DNA from: Clostridium niameyense
Lineage (GTDB): Bacteria; Bacillota; Clostridia; Clostridiales; Clostridiaceae
Direction of reading: 5' to 3'
Assembly: GCF_001243045.1 (NCBI RefSeq)
Contig: NZ_LN849007.1
Coordinates: forward strand, 1,144,989-1,208,988
Length of the DNA: 64,000 bases
The notes under the pieces were generated by a model. It ran no database searches, was not told the DNA's origin, and was given only the letters and a program-made list of their open reading frames with translations. The position numbers were made by a program, and so were the translations under genes. Within the stretch, counting starts at the first letter, position 1; every line of letters starts with the position of its first letter. Below, piece by piece: positions 1-8,817 of this stretch.

Positions 1-2
1 AT

Positions 3-839
3 GTAGAACAAGGAGATATATATGGTTTTCTTGGTAAAAATGGTGCAGGAAAAACCACTACTATAAAAATGATTTTAGGAATTTTAAAATCTAGCCATGG
101 TGAAATAGAATTGTTTAGAAATAAAATCTTAGACAGAAAATGTTATGGGAGAATAGGATGTTTAGTAGATTATCCAGGATTTTATTTAAATCTAACAGCA
201 GAAGAAAACTTAGAAATACATAGGAGAATGATTGGATATCCATCAAAAGATAGTATAAAGACAACTTTAGAAATAGTAGGGTTAAAAGATGTAGGTAATA
301 AAAAGGTTAAAAATTTCTCTTTAGGAATGAAGCAAAGATTAGGAATTGCAAGGGCTATTTTACATCATCCTGAATTTTTAATACTGGACGAACCTACTAA
401 TGGATTAGATCCTATAGGAATAAAAGAGATAAGAGAATTAATACTTGATTTAAACCAAAAATTTCAAATCACTGTATTTATATCTAGTCACATTTTAAGT
501 GAAATACAATTATTGGTTAATAAGATTGGGATAATCCATAAGGGAAAACTTATTGAGGAAATAGATTATGATGAACTTCAAAAAAGGAATAGACATTATA
601 TTCAACTAAAGGTAGACAATGATAAAAAAGCTTCATTTATGTTAGAAAATAAACTTAATATAAATGATTATGTAATATGGGAAAATGGGAAAATTAGAAT
701 ATATGAAAAATTAAACGAAGCATGGAAAATAAACAAGCTATTAGTGTCAAATGACGTAAATGTTGATGAGTTACGCTTAACTATAGATAACTTAGAAGAT
801 CACTTTGTAAGATTAACAGGAGGGGCTTGTGATGTTTAA
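3..839 (+). CDS. ABC transporter ATP-binding protein (5' partial)
   Basis: ATPase subunit of a peptide/bacitracin (BcrA/LptA-like) type ABC exporter. The reading frame is open from the first bases, and the Walker A motif GKNGAGKTT already lies at about bases 33-59, so the true start is just left of the window. Further motifs follow in order: signature FSLGMKQRLG, Walker B LILDEPTNGLDP and the H-loop region SSHILSE, then a C-terminal extension typical of drug-exporter ATPases. The stop overlaps the start of the permease gene, so the two are translationally coupled. The substrate cannot be read from sequence; lantibiotic or bacitracin self-protection is only the family's usual role. Confidence 0.9.
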   Translation, partial: VEQGDIYGFLGKNGAGKTTTIKMILGILKSSHGEIELFRNKILDRKCYGRIGCLVDYPGFYLNLTAEENLEIHRRMIGYPSKDSIKTTLEIVGLKDVGNKKVKNFSLGMKQRLGIARAILHHPEFLILDEPTNGLDPIGIKEIRELILDLNQKFQITVFISSHILSEIQLLVNKIGIIHKGKLIEEIDYDELQKRNRHYIQLKVDNDKKASFMLENKLNINDYVIWENGKIRIYEKLNEAWKINKLLVSNDVNVDELRLTIDNLEDHFVRLTGGACDV

Positions 840-1563
840 TGCAATTTATTGTGAATTTTTAAAATTAAAAAGATCACCAATATGCTTATTATTAATAGTG
901 GGTATTGTAACAGCACCTTTGATTATGCTGTTTGGTCAATTATATAGGAAGGATATAGTAGAGTGGGAACTTTATATGACAAATATAGAAGCTATGATGT
1001 TTTTAGTTATAGGATTAATATTTTTTACACTAATAGCATCTTATATTTATGCCAGAGAATTTACAGAAAAAGTTTCTTGTGTTACCTATTCATATCCTAT
1101 AAGTAAAACAAAAATTTTTGTAGCTAAATTAATAACTTTATTTACATGTATATTTATTGTTTATACTTTGCAATTCATAGTTATGCTCATTATTGGATGT
1201 AGTATAGATCATGATCCTTTAGATATGAATTTTGTAATGTTAAATATAAAAATATACATTTATTCTATGCTATTTCAATTTGCTATAACCCCACTAGCGA
1301 TATTTATAGTTAGTATAAGTAAAAATATGATTATACCTATGATATATAGTATTATAGGTACTTTAATTACTTTAGTTGCAGCACAAAATCTGGATTATGG
1401 TATTTATTTTCCTTTATGCTATCCATCTATACCTTTAATGTCGCTTAAGTTTAATAATATGAATTTGATTATAAGTAAATATACAATAGAAATTTCCATA
1501 GTATTTTTTATTATAACAATATTTGTTTCCATACTTTATTATGAAAAATGTGATATTTATTAG
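832..1563 (+). CDS. ABC-2 type permease subunit
   Basis: Membrane partner of the preceding ATPase. The protein (243 aa) has about six hydrophobic segments spread over its whole length and the usual layout of BcrB/ABC-2 exporters: short cytoplasmic N-terminus, paired helices, no soluble domain. I chose the ATG at 832 because an AGGAGG at 818-823 lies 8 bases ahead; a GTG three bases upstream is also possible. It overlaps the end of the ATPase gene by 8 bases. With the ATPase it should form a 2+2 exporter in the cytoplasmic membrane. Specificity is unknown. Confidence 0.85.
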   Translation: MFNAIYCEFLKLKRSPICLLLIVGIVTAPLIMLFGQLYRKDIVEWELYMTNIEAMMFLVIGLIFFTLIASYIYAREFTEKVSCVTYSYPISKTKIFVAKLITLFTCIFIVYTLQFIVMLIIGCSIDHDPLDMNFVMLNIKIYIYSMLFQFAITPLAIFIVSISKNMIIPMIYSIIGTLITLVAAQNLDYGIYFPLCYPSIPLMSLKFNNMNLIISKYTIEISIVFFIITIFVSILYYEKCDIY

Positions 1564-1666
1564 ATATAAACCTAAATATTATTATTTTAATATAGTAAGA
1601 TATATATGGTTTTTATAAAAATGTTTAATAACTATGATAAAATAATACAATATAAGAGGTGCGTAT

Positions 1667-2929
1667 ATGAAAAGGTTAAGAATTATTTTTATATCGTTAA
1701 TAATTGTTATAATAGCTACAGCAGCTATATTAGGAGGCTTCAAAAGTAAATATACTGCAGATCCTAATAATAGAAATGAAAAATGGACAAAGGATATAGA
1801 ATATTTAGAGAAACAACTTCCTAAAAAACATAAAAACTTATTTTTTAGTTTAAGCGAGGAAAAGTTTCATAAAGAAATAGAAAGCTTAAAAAATCAAGTG
1901 CCAAAGCTTAATGATGATGAAGTTAAAGTTCAAATATACAAAATTGTAGCTTCTGTAAATGATGCTCATACAAGTGCTTATTCTGAAACAGAAAAGACAT
2001 TTCCAATAAATTTATACTGGTTTAAGGAAGGGATATATGCTATAAATACATTACCAGAATACAAAGAAATATTAAATTGCAAATTAATTAAAATCAACGG
2101 AAAAAATATAGATGATGTAGAAAAAGAAACTAGCAAAATTATATCTCATGAAAACAAAGCTCAACTTAAAAATAGAATTCCAAAAATTTTAACTAATCCA
2201 TCTATGCTTCATGGATTAAAAATTATAGACTCCACAGAAAAAGCTACATTTACCTTTCAAGATGAACAAAATAAAATTTTTGATGTAGATATAAAATCAG
2301 TTAAAGCCAATGAAAACCTAGTTAAAAAGCTTAAATCAAATAACAGGGACAAAGATATGCCCTTATATATGCAAAACCAAGATAAGAATTATTGGTTTAA
2401 ATACTTAAAAACTGAAAAAATCATGTATTTTAAATATAATTCTTGTATGGAAATGAAGGACAAACCTTTTAAAGATTTTTCTAAGGAGTTATTAAATTCC
2501 ATAGATAAAAACAATCCTGAAAAATTAGTTATTGATTTAAGAGATAATGGAGGAGGACGATCATCTATATTAGACTCATTTATAAAACAAATAAAGAAAC
2601 GTAATATAAACAATAAAAATAAATTATTTGTAATATTAGGTAGAAGGACTTTCTCATCAGCCATATTAAATGCTATAACACTTAAAAACCAAACCGAAGC
2701 AATCTTTGTGGGGGAACCTACAGGTGGAAAACCAAATCACTATGGAGAAGTAAGAGAATTTAAATTACCAAACACTAAAATGATCATAAGCTACTCCAAG
2801 AAATACTTTGAAACATTTAAAGAAGATACACCATCCTTTATGCCAGACAAAATAATAGAACCATCAATTTATGAATTTAAGGATAATAAAGATATAATAT
2901 TAGAAAGTATATATAACTATAAAAACTAA
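1667..2929 (+). CDS. S41 family peptidase, membrane-anchored
   Basis: Predicted extracytoplasmic serine protease of the tail-specific/C-terminal processing family. A single N-terminal transmembrane helix (about residues 5-25) is followed by a helical region and the S41 core at about residues 220-400. The core carries the strand motif VIDLRDNGGG (about 288-297) and the nucleophile region RRTFSSAILNA (about 325-335), then GEPTGGKPNHYG. There is no obvious PDZ domain, which separates it from classical CtpA. It has its own SD (AAGAGGTG) about 100 bases after the ABC permease, and a strong terminator follows, so it is probably monocistronic or the end of the ABC operon. Substrate unknown. Confidence 0.8.
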   Translation: MKRLRIIFISLIIVIIATAAILGGFKSKYTADPNNRNEKWTKDIEYLEKQLPKKHKNLFFSLSEEKFHKEIESLKNQVPKLNDDEVKVQIYKIVASVNDAHTSAYSETEKTFPINLYWFKEGIYAINTLPEYKEILNCKLIKINGKNIDDVEKETSKIISHENKAQLKNRIPKILTNPSMLHGLKIIDSTEKATFTFQDEQNKIFDVDIKSVKANENLVKKLKSNNRDKDMPLYMQNQDKNYWFKYLKTEKIMYFKYNSCMEMKDKPFKDFSKELLNSIDKNNPEKLVIDLRDNGGGRSSILDSFIKQIKKRNINNKNKLFVILGRRTFSSAILNAITLKNQTEAIFVGEPTGGKPNHYGEVREFKLPNTKMIISYSKKYFETFKEDTPSFMPDKIIEPSIYEFKDNKDIILESIYNYKN

Positions 2930-2939
2930 ATAAATTATA

Positions 2940-3028
2940 AAATAAGAGTCTATATTTTTAGTTAAAGCTTATCTAAGGGTTATATTTAACACTTGGATAA
3001 GCTTTAATAATCTAGACTCTTATTTTTT
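2940..3028 (+). terminator. Rho-independent terminator after S41 peptidase
   Basis: Long nested inverted repeat. The outer arms AATAAGAGTCT (2941-2951) and AGACTCTTATT, and the inner arms AAAGCTTATC and GATAAGCTTT, are followed directly by a T-run. It closes transcription of the peptidase gene. The rest of the gene-free stretch to 3278 holds a promoter and otherwise plain AT-rich DNA. Confidence 0.8.
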
Positions 3029-3146
3029 ATAATTCTTATTGATTATTCAGGATGTTTTTCACATAAGGAATTTATCAAAATATTTCTTCAATAAAATGAT
3101 ACTAAAGTTATTCAATATATTTTTATCATTATTAAATAAATATATA

Positions 3147-3175
3147 TTGAATATCAATAATAAATATGGTATATT
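3147..3175 (+). promoter_or_regulatory. Candidate sigma-A promoter for DUF2975 gene
   Basis: TTGAAT (3147-3152), 17-base spacer, TATATT (3170-3175). About 100 bases of AT-rich leader separate it from the ATG at 3279. Assigned from consensus match only. Confidence 0.5.
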
Positions 3176-3278
3176 ATAACTACAGAAATTTAAATATTAT
3201 AAATATAATTTATAATATTTTTTAAACTGAAAGTTACTGCAATATATAATTATAAGTTATTTCACAAGGGGGATTAAA

Positions 3279-3731
3279 ATGAGAGAAAATTTAATAAAAA
3301 TATCAAAAGTAATTTTAACAGTAGTAAAAATATGTGCTATAGTATCAATTTTTGCAACTATTTTTGGAGGTTTTCCAAAGAAATTACCTGAAACTATCCC
3401 AAAAGAAGCATTTTTATTATGTGGAATAGTGTCAATACTTTATTCTATTTTCTACTATTTAATTGCTAATAATATAATTTTTATTATTAATAACTCTAGG
3501 GAGAATCCATTTATTATGGACATTGTAAAAAGATTTGATAGAACAGGAATTTACTTAATAATTATTTCTGTAATGGATTACATTAAAAATCATAGTAATA
3601 TACTTAGAACTGATACTAATAAAGTTAGTAATGTAGGATTTATACTCCTAAGTGGAATTATGTGTTTTGTAATTTCAAATATAATTTATAAAGCTATCAA
3701 AATTAAGGATGATAATGATCTTACTATTTAA
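3279..3731 (+). CDS. DUF2975 family membrane protein
   Basis: Small integral membrane protein (150 aa) with four predicted helices: about 10-30, 45-70, an amphipathic segment near 85-100, and 115-140. The central motif ENPFIMDIVKRFDRTG matches the NPF...R..G signature I associate with DUF2975. That family is usually encoded next to a small YozG-like HTH regulator, and here an HTH gene follows 158 bases downstream. SD is AAGGGGGATT. Biochemical role unknown; the pair may form a membrane-linked regulatory unit. Confidence 0.65.
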   Translation: MRENLIKISKVILTVVKICAIVSIFATIFGGFPKKLPETIPKEAFLLCGIVSILYSIFYYLIANNIIFIINNSRENPFIMDIVKRFDRTGIYLIIISVMDYIKNHSNILRTDTNKVSNVGFILLSGIMCFVISNIIYKAIKIKDDNDLTI

Positions 3732-3841
3732 TAAATATAAATTTAACTTAAATCAGTTATAAATTTAAGCGTCAAAATAAACCTTTTGTGGGACAGAAAA
3801 CATTTACCTGGATATTAATGTGCAAATAAAGTATTCATGTA

Positions 3842-3870
3842 TTGACAAAATATAATCAGTAGATTACATT
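3842..3870 (+). promoter_or_regulatory. Candidate promoter for HTH gene
   Basis: TTGACA (3842-3847), 17-base spacer, TACATT (3865-3870), about 20 bases ahead of the TTG start at 3890. Good consensus match. Confidence 0.6.
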
Positions 3871-3889
3871 TTGTTAAGGAGGTAATACC

Positions 3890-4102
3890 TTGATACAGAA
3901 TCGAATTAAGGTTTTGAGAGCAGAGCATGATTGGACGCAAGCAGATTTAGCTGAAAAGGTAGGTATTTCTCGCCAAGCGGTTATATCAATTGAGAAGTAT
4001 AAATATACTCCCTCATTAGAATTAGTTTTCAAAATTGCAGAAGTTTTTAATCTTTCAATTAATGAAGTTTTTGAACACAAAAGGGGGGGAGACGATGAAT
4101 GA
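3890..4102 (+). CDS. XRE-family HTH regulator, YozG/Cro-like
   Basis: Compact 70-aa DNA-binding protein made almost only of a Cro/CI helix-turn-helix. The recognisable core is the segment WTQADLAEKVGISRQAVISI, then Y-T-P-S-L-E-L-V. Start is TTG at 3890 after a near-perfect SD (AAGGAGGT). Its stop overlaps the ATG of the next (broken) membrane protein gene by 8 bases. In related genomes this family pairs with small membrane proteins, which fits both neighbours. Likely autoregulatory. Confidence 0.85.
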   Translation: MIQNRIKVLRAEHDWTQADLAEKVGISRQAVISIEKYKYTPSLELVFKIAEVFNLSINEVFEHKRGGDDE

Positions 4103-4399
4103 ACAAACTATTATTTTATTTTTCCTTATTGTTGGTACTGGCATTACTCTTTTTCTTTATGTATGGAAAGCTAAAAAGGATATTGATTATAAAAAAGATG
4201 AACGTTGGCAATTGATTCAGTGAATTGTTTAAACTATATATTGATAGTATTTTTAGCTATAGGAGAAGTTGTGTTGTTATTTTCTAATATTCAAATAACC
4301 ATTACTTTGAATCGTGTTTTAATTTATGCTGTATTATTCATTCGTTTGCGCAATACGATAGAATTGTTTGCATTAAGATATTTCGATAGACTAATGTAA
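4095..4399 (+). pseudogene. Frameshifted small membrane protein partner of the HTH regulator
   Basis: Two reading frames together make one two- or three-helix membrane protein of about 100 aa. Frame A (from ATG 4095, SD AAGGGGGG) gives one helix and the charged stretch KAKKDIDYKKDERWQLIQ, then stops at 4223. Frame B (about 4205-4399) continues with two more helices and ends RYFDRLM. The break near 4215-4225 looks like a small deletion or frameshift. The first part may still be made as a 42-aa fragment. It sits in a patch of several broken genes. Confidence 0.6.
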
Positions 4400-4432
4400 A
4401 CATAGTAGTGTTAATTAACACTAAATAGTAAT

Positions 4433-4822
4433 TTGAATAGGCATAATTATATGGGAAATTATAGATTATTTAAAATAACAAGAATAAAGGATATAAATAT
4501 TTTGGATGAAATATTTTCAAGAGAATTATCAAAAAAGCTATACAATGAGGAAAATATAAAAATGATTACTTTAGAATTAGAAATGTTAAAAGAAATGGCT
4601 TATAGAGTATATGATGAATTTACAAAAGAGAATGTTACAATTATAGAAAATTGAAACTTTTTAATTAAAGTAGAATATCTAGAAAGTGATTGGTTATATG
4701 GATATATACTATCTTTTGTAGAAAATATAAAAGTTGTTTCAGCAGTAAGTATAAAACAAAAAGTGAGAGAAAAATTGGAAAAGACTATTAGAATTTATTT
4801 ACGATATTTAAATATGTTGTAA
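4433..4822 (+). pseudogene. WYL-domain transcriptional regulator remnant (C-terminal half)
   Basis: The readable part starts inside the WYL domain (NYRLFKITRIKDINIL) and continues through the ligand-domain hallmark RVYDEF. A TGA at 4652-4654 interrupts it; the same frame then resumes with FLIKVEYLESDWLYGYILSF and runs to a TAA at 4820-4822, which matches the end of YafY/DeoR-type WYL regulators. The HTH half is missing upstream. Non-functional remnant. Confidence 0.6.
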
Positions 4823-4842
4823 CATTTAATACCTTATAATAA

Positions 4843-5073
4843 GAATGGAGGAATAAAGAAAAAGAACTTTAGTTGCCAAATGAAAAACCAACTTTAGTTA
4901 AAGTTCCTAAAGTAAAATATTTTTGTATTAAGGGAAAAGGAAATCTCAACGATGAAGATTTCTCTAATAGAATAGATGTTTTATGTTCTCCTACTTGTGC
5001 AGTAAGAATGATGCCTAAAAATGGATTTACATCTGATAGATATTTTGACTGTGTACTCTTAGATGGTAACTAA
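4843..5073 (+). pseudogene. GyrI-like small-molecule-binding domain protein remnant
   Basis: The frame reads EWRNKEKEL, an in-frame TAG at 4870-4872, then LPNEKPTLVKVPKVKYFCIKG, which is the N-terminal hallmark of Clostridium GyrI-like effector-binding proteins (normally about 200 aa). It breaks off at 5073 after about 66 codons. Both the stop and the truncation mark it as decayed. Family assignment comes from memory of the PTLVxVPxxxYFxIxGxGxP pattern. Confidence 0.5.
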
Positions 5074-5137
5074 ATAATAAATTCTAATTTTGGGGTGAGT
5101 AATATAAATAGTAATTTATATAACAAGGAGAGTAACT

Positions 5138-5560
5138 ATGATTAGAGAGTTTAGAACAACGGATATTGATAGAATAATGCAACTATGGCTTGATACAAAT
5201 ATTTTAGCACATAATTTTATTAACAGTAAATATTGGATAGAGAACTTTGGAGCAGTTAAAGAAATGATGCCTAAAGCAACAATATATGTATATGAGGAGA
5301 ATGGTGAGATACAGGCATTTATTGGTTTGATAGAAAGTTTTGTAGCAGGATTATTTGTATCAAGTGATTTTCAGTCAAAAGGGATTGGAAAATTATTATT
5401 GGATTATTCAAGATGTAAACACAGTGAATTGTCTTTATGTGTTTATAAGAAGAATAATCGTGCATTACGATTTTATTTAAGAGAAGGTTTTATAATTTCT
5501 ACAGAGCAAATAGATGAAAATACTGGTGAAATAGAGTTAGTTATGGAATGGAAAAATTGA
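5138..5560 (+). CDS. GNAT family N-acetyltransferase (YjaB-like)
   Basis: Intact 140-aa GCN5-related acetyltransferase. The acetyl-CoA loop is the segment FQSKGIGKLLLDY (about residues 87-99), preceded by the beta4 strand VAGLFVSSDF. The C-terminal part N-N-R-A-L-R-F-Y-L-R-E-G-F is the usual alpha4/beta6 motif. SD AAGGAGAG precedes ATG 5138. It is the only intact gene in a region of decay (4.1-6.3 kb). Substrate unknown; small-molecule or peptide amine. Confidence 0.85.
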   Translation: MIREFRTTDIDRIMQLWLDTNILAHNFINSKYWIENFGAVKEMMPKATIYVYEENGEIQAFIGLIESFVAGLFVSSDFQSKGIGKLLLDYSRCKHSELSLCVYKKNNRALRFYLREGFIISTEQIDENTGEIELVMEWKN

Positions 5561-6398
5561 ACATAATGGAACTTACAAATTTCAATTTACAGTTAGATAA
5601 TAAAATTAGTAATTTCACAATTAGTTATATTAAGAGAGGTATCAAAAATAAAATATATAGGGGATTCTCATTTGTAGAATGAGCGATTTAAAGTAAGATA
5701 ACTAAAGATAATTCACAATGAAAAATGTCATATAGCTGTAGAAGACAAAATTATTATATATAATATATTAAAAGATAATAAAGAGAGATTTATTATGCTT
5801 ATAGGTCCGGTGTGTTTAGGAGCAAAACAGTTAGAAAGGAATTATTTGGAAAATAGAGGATATTCTATACTTGGGATAAATAACTATGTATGAAGAGTTA
5901 AAATATTTTTATGAAAATCCATGTGTGGAAAATAATATAGAATTTCAAGAAATTATTTTTCAACAACTAAATATAGATTAAATGCATCAATGTTATCTAG
6001 ATTTTGTAGTCCATCACATTTATTATGACAAAATAAAAAAATAACAGGACTTTCAGTCAGCGAAATATTAAAAGCCATTGTGTATGTTATTTATAATTTG
6101 AAATTAAAAGTTACATTTACAGCGAGTTTTTGAAAAATTATATGCTTTTACCCCATATAAAAACTGGAGATGTGCATATATATGTACTTGAAGAAATGGC
6201 AAAATTATATCAAAAACATGGATTTGTTTGGAATGTTTTTAAAAACTAGGAAGTATGCGTTTTATTTGTTCTGGAAGAAAATTGAATAATCAGTAGTACT
6301 AATCAACATCTTTTACGTTTTTTATTATATATACTTGACAAAACAAGTATATAAATTATAATAAATGGTACTGATAATTAATTTCAATTAAAGGGGAT
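5561..6398 (+). other. Gene-free decayed region
   Basis: About 840 bases with no intact gene but clear traces of former coding sequence. Short open stretches appear in changing frames, for example one near 5720-5890 ending LGAKQLERNYLENRGYSILG and one near 6125-6245 containing HIYVLEEMAKLYQKHG. They are separated by stops and shifts. I could not assign a family; a sensor-domain regulator is one guess for the first fragment. No terminator or RNA gene seen. Confidence 0.45.
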
Positions 6399-6404
6399 GT
6401 GGAA

Positions 6405-7034
6405 ATGAATTATACCAATTCTTGCAGAATTTATTGGCATATATTTAAAGGAATTTTAAAAAAAGAGATTTCTAAAAGATATAGTAAAGAATATACAAAT
6501 AATTTATTAAAGAAATCCAAAAAAGAATATAAAGAAATTATTTTAAGAACTCCTCATATTGGTGGAAAGGATAATAAATTAGTTAATAACATTTATATGG
6601 GAGGAGTTTTTATAGCATGTTATAAATCCTGTAATAATAAAATTTCATCTAATGAAATGGGAGAAATTATTTCAGATGGTTTAATAAATTCTAAAATTGT
6701 AAAATTAGTATGTAAAAATAGAAGTTTCACTACTGATAAGTATAAAAAATGGGTAAAAGATGTGGCAAAATGGTCTCAAGATAATGCTAAGAAATACCCA
6801 ATGAATTGGGTAATGAAAGAAGACAATAAAAAGCATAGAGAAGGAACTTATTTTGAATTTACTCGTTGTGCACTTTGTGAATTATGTAAAAGGGAGAATT
6901 GCTTAGAAATTGCGCCAGAGCTTTGTAAAACAGATTTTATTACCGCAAAATTTAGCAAGTCAGATTTAATTAGAAATTCGACTTTAGCTAATGGGGATTC
7001 CTGTTGTGATTTTTGGTTTGTAGAAAAAATTTAA
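6405..7034 (+). CDS. L-2-amino-thiazoline-4-carboxylic acid hydrolase family protein
   Basis: The protein (209 aa) carries the family C-terminal pattern: Y-F-E-F-T-R-C-A-L-C-x-L-C, then APELCKTDF, then L-I-R-N-S-T-L-A-N-G-D-S-C-C-D-F. Five or more conserved cysteines with the PE-x-C-x-x-D motif are diagnostic of the ATC-hydrolase-like family (PF14196). The family founder opens the thiazoline ring in cysteine synthesis, but many members are uncharacterised. I use ATG 6405 because the AAGGGG at 6391-6396 is 8 bases away; a GTG at 6399 is too close. It stands alone. Confidence 0.75.
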   Translation: MNYTNSCRIYWHIFKGILKKEISKRYSKEYTNNLLKKSKKEYKEIILRTPHIGGKDNKLVNNIYMGGVFIACYKSCNNKISSNEMGEIISDGLINSKIVKLVCKNRSFTTDKYKKWVKDVAKWSQDNAKKYPMNWVMKEDNKKHREGTYFEFTRCALCELCKRENCLEIAPELCKTDFITAKFSKSDLIRNSTLANGDSCCDFWFVEKI

Positions 7035-7107
7035 ACATAAAGACGTAATAAAGAATTGTTTTTTATTATAATATTAAATTAACAAAAAGGATTAATAAAT
7101 CTTTAGA

Positions 7108-7138
7108 AAATAAGTAGTAAATTTACTACTTATTTTTA
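7108..7138 (+). terminator. Rho-independent terminator
   Basis: Perfect inverted repeat AAATAAGTAGTAA / TTTACTACTTATTT followed by further T residues, about 75 bases after the ATC-hydrolase-like gene. The rest of 7035-7271 is plain AT-rich intergenic DNA. Confidence 0.75.
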
Positions 7139-7271
7139 TTTATAAATAAAAGTATATTATATAAAATTAATAATTTGCAAACATTAATAAATACTATATG
7201 AATTTAAGTGGAAATAAAGTATAATGGTAATCAACTAACATTGATTATTGCTTACTAAAGAGGTGTATTAA

Positions 7272-8183
7272 ATGAAATTTGAAAAACTTACTTTAAAAGA
7301 TAAAGAATTATTTGATAGATATGTTTACCCATATAAGTTTTTAAGTTGTGAATATGCTTTTACAACTTTATATATTTGGAAAGATGCTTGCGATGTTCAG
7401 TATACTATATATAAGAATGCTTTAATAATAAAAAAGCAAGACTTTGAAGGAAATTATTATTTTATGAATCCCTTAGGATATAGGGACGAGGATTTAAAAG
7501 AAATATTAACTAAGTTAATTAAATACAAAGAAGAGAATAATATGAAGTATATATTTAAGGATTTAGATGAAAAATTTGCAATGAAAATACAGAATTTCGC
7601 AAAGGAGTATGAAGCAAAGGTCTGTATTAAAGAAGATAGAAACAATTTTGATTATTTATATGAGGCAGAAAAACTATCTAAACTTTCTGGGAAAAAGCTT
7701 CATAGTAAGAAAAATTTTTATAATTCTTTTGTCAAAACCTATAATTATGAAGTAAAACAAATTAATAATGAAACTGTTAAAAAGGATATAATAGAAATAT
7801 CAAAAAAATGGTATGAAGAAAATAATAATTCTAATAAGTATTTATATTATGAAATGAAGGCTATTGAAGATATCTTAAATAATTTTGAATTATTAGATTT
7901 AAGAGCTATAGTAGTTTATGTAGATAATAAAGTAGTAGCATTTAGCATAGGACAAAAATTAAATAAAGATTTGGCAGTAATTCATATAGAAAAAGGAGAT
8001 ATTAATTATAAAGGTGTATATAGTTTTATTAATAAAACTTTTATAGACATGTGTTTTAATGATGTGAAAATAATAAATAGAGAACAAGATTTAGGAATTG
8101 ATGGACTTAGAAAATCTAAGTTGTCTTATCAACCATTTAAATTGGAAAAGAAATTTATTTTTAATTGCCTACAGCATGTATAA
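7272..8183 (+). CDS. DUF2156 domain protein (GNAT-fold, aminoacyl-lipid-transferase-like)
   Basis: 303-aa soluble protein. The N-terminal part with FDRYVYPYKFLSCEYAFTTL and W-K-D-A-C is the usual opening of clostridial DUF2156 proteins, which share the double GNAT fold of the soluble domain of phosphatidylglycerol lysyltransferase MprF. There are no transmembrane segments here, unlike MprF. The C-terminal region has the conserved I-N-R-E-Q-D-L-G-I-D-G-L-R-K-S-K motif. SD AGAGGTG precedes ATG 7272. A GNAT gene follows 26 bases downstream, so the two form a small operon. Substrate unknown. Confidence 0.8.
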   Translation: MKFEKLTLKDKELFDRYVYPYKFLSCEYAFTTLYIWKDACDVQYTIYKNALIIKKQDFEGNYYFMNPLGYRDEDLKEILTKLIKYKEENNMKYIFKDLDEKFAMKIQNFAKEYEAKVCIKEDRNNFDYLYEAEKLSKLSGKKLHSKKNFYNSFVKTYNYEVKQINNETVKKDIIEISKKWYEENNNSNKYLYYEMKAIEDILNNFELLDLRAIVVYVDNKVVAFSIGQKLNKDLAVIHIEKGDINYKGVYSFINKTFIDMCFNDVKIINREQDLGIDGLRKSKLSYQPFKLEKKFIFNCLQHV

Positions 8184-8209
8184 ATGATCTATTAAGGGGA
8201 TGAACATAT

Positions 8210-8752
8210 ATGAAAAAATTATTAGAAGGTAAAACTATAAGATTAACTGCCCTAGAAAGCCAAGATATTGAGGAGTTTACTAAATGGTATAATAATACAG
8301 AATTTATGAGATATTATGATGTAATAAGCGCAGTACCTAAAAGTAGTAGGGAAGTTTTAGAAATAATAGAAGAATCACAAAAATCTAATGATAAATATAT
8401 TTTTGCTATTCGTACTATTGAGGGTAATAAATTTATAGGAATTACAGGTTTTGAAAATATACTTTGGAATAATAGAAATGCTTTAATATATATAGGCATA
8501 GGCGATAAAAATTATATAGGGCAAGGTATAGGACAAGAGGCTTTAAATTTAACTATGGAATTTGGGTTTGAAGAATTTAACTTCAATAGAATATACTTAA
8601 ATGTATTAGAATATAACGATAGAGCTATAAGTTTATATGAGAAAATAGGATTTATAAAAGAGGGAATACAAAGGGAATTTATAATAAGAGATGGTAGAAC
8701 CTATGATATGTATTTGTATGGTATATTACAAAAAGAATGGAGAAGTAAATAA
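8210..8752 (+). CDS. GNAT family N-acetyltransferase (RimJ/RimL type)
   Basis: 180-aa acetyltransferase of the RimJ/SpeG-like subgroup. It begins with the L-E-G-K-T-I-R-L-T-A-L pattern of this branch. The acetyl-CoA-binding loop is YIGQGIGQEAL at about residues 101-111, and the C-terminal signature is NDRAISLYEKIGF at about 140-152, then EGIQREFIIRDGRTYDMYLY. SD AAGGGGATG precedes ATG 8210. Probably co-transcribed with the DUF2156 gene. Acceptor not predictable (protein N-terminus, polyamine or antibiotic). Confidence 0.88.
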   Translation: MKKLLEGKTIRLTALESQDIEEFTKWYNNTEFMRYYDVISAVPKSSREVLEIIEESQKSNDKYIFAIRTIEGNKFIGITGFENILWNNRNALIYIGIGDKNYIGQGIGQEALNLTMEFGFEEFNFNRIYLNVLEYNDRAISLYEKIGFIKEGIQREFIIRDGRTYDMYLYGILQKEWRSK

Positions 8753-8817
8753 TATAATAATAAACTAACTTTCTACTAAAAATATATTAAGAATATTTAA
8801 AAGAAAGTTGGTATGCT

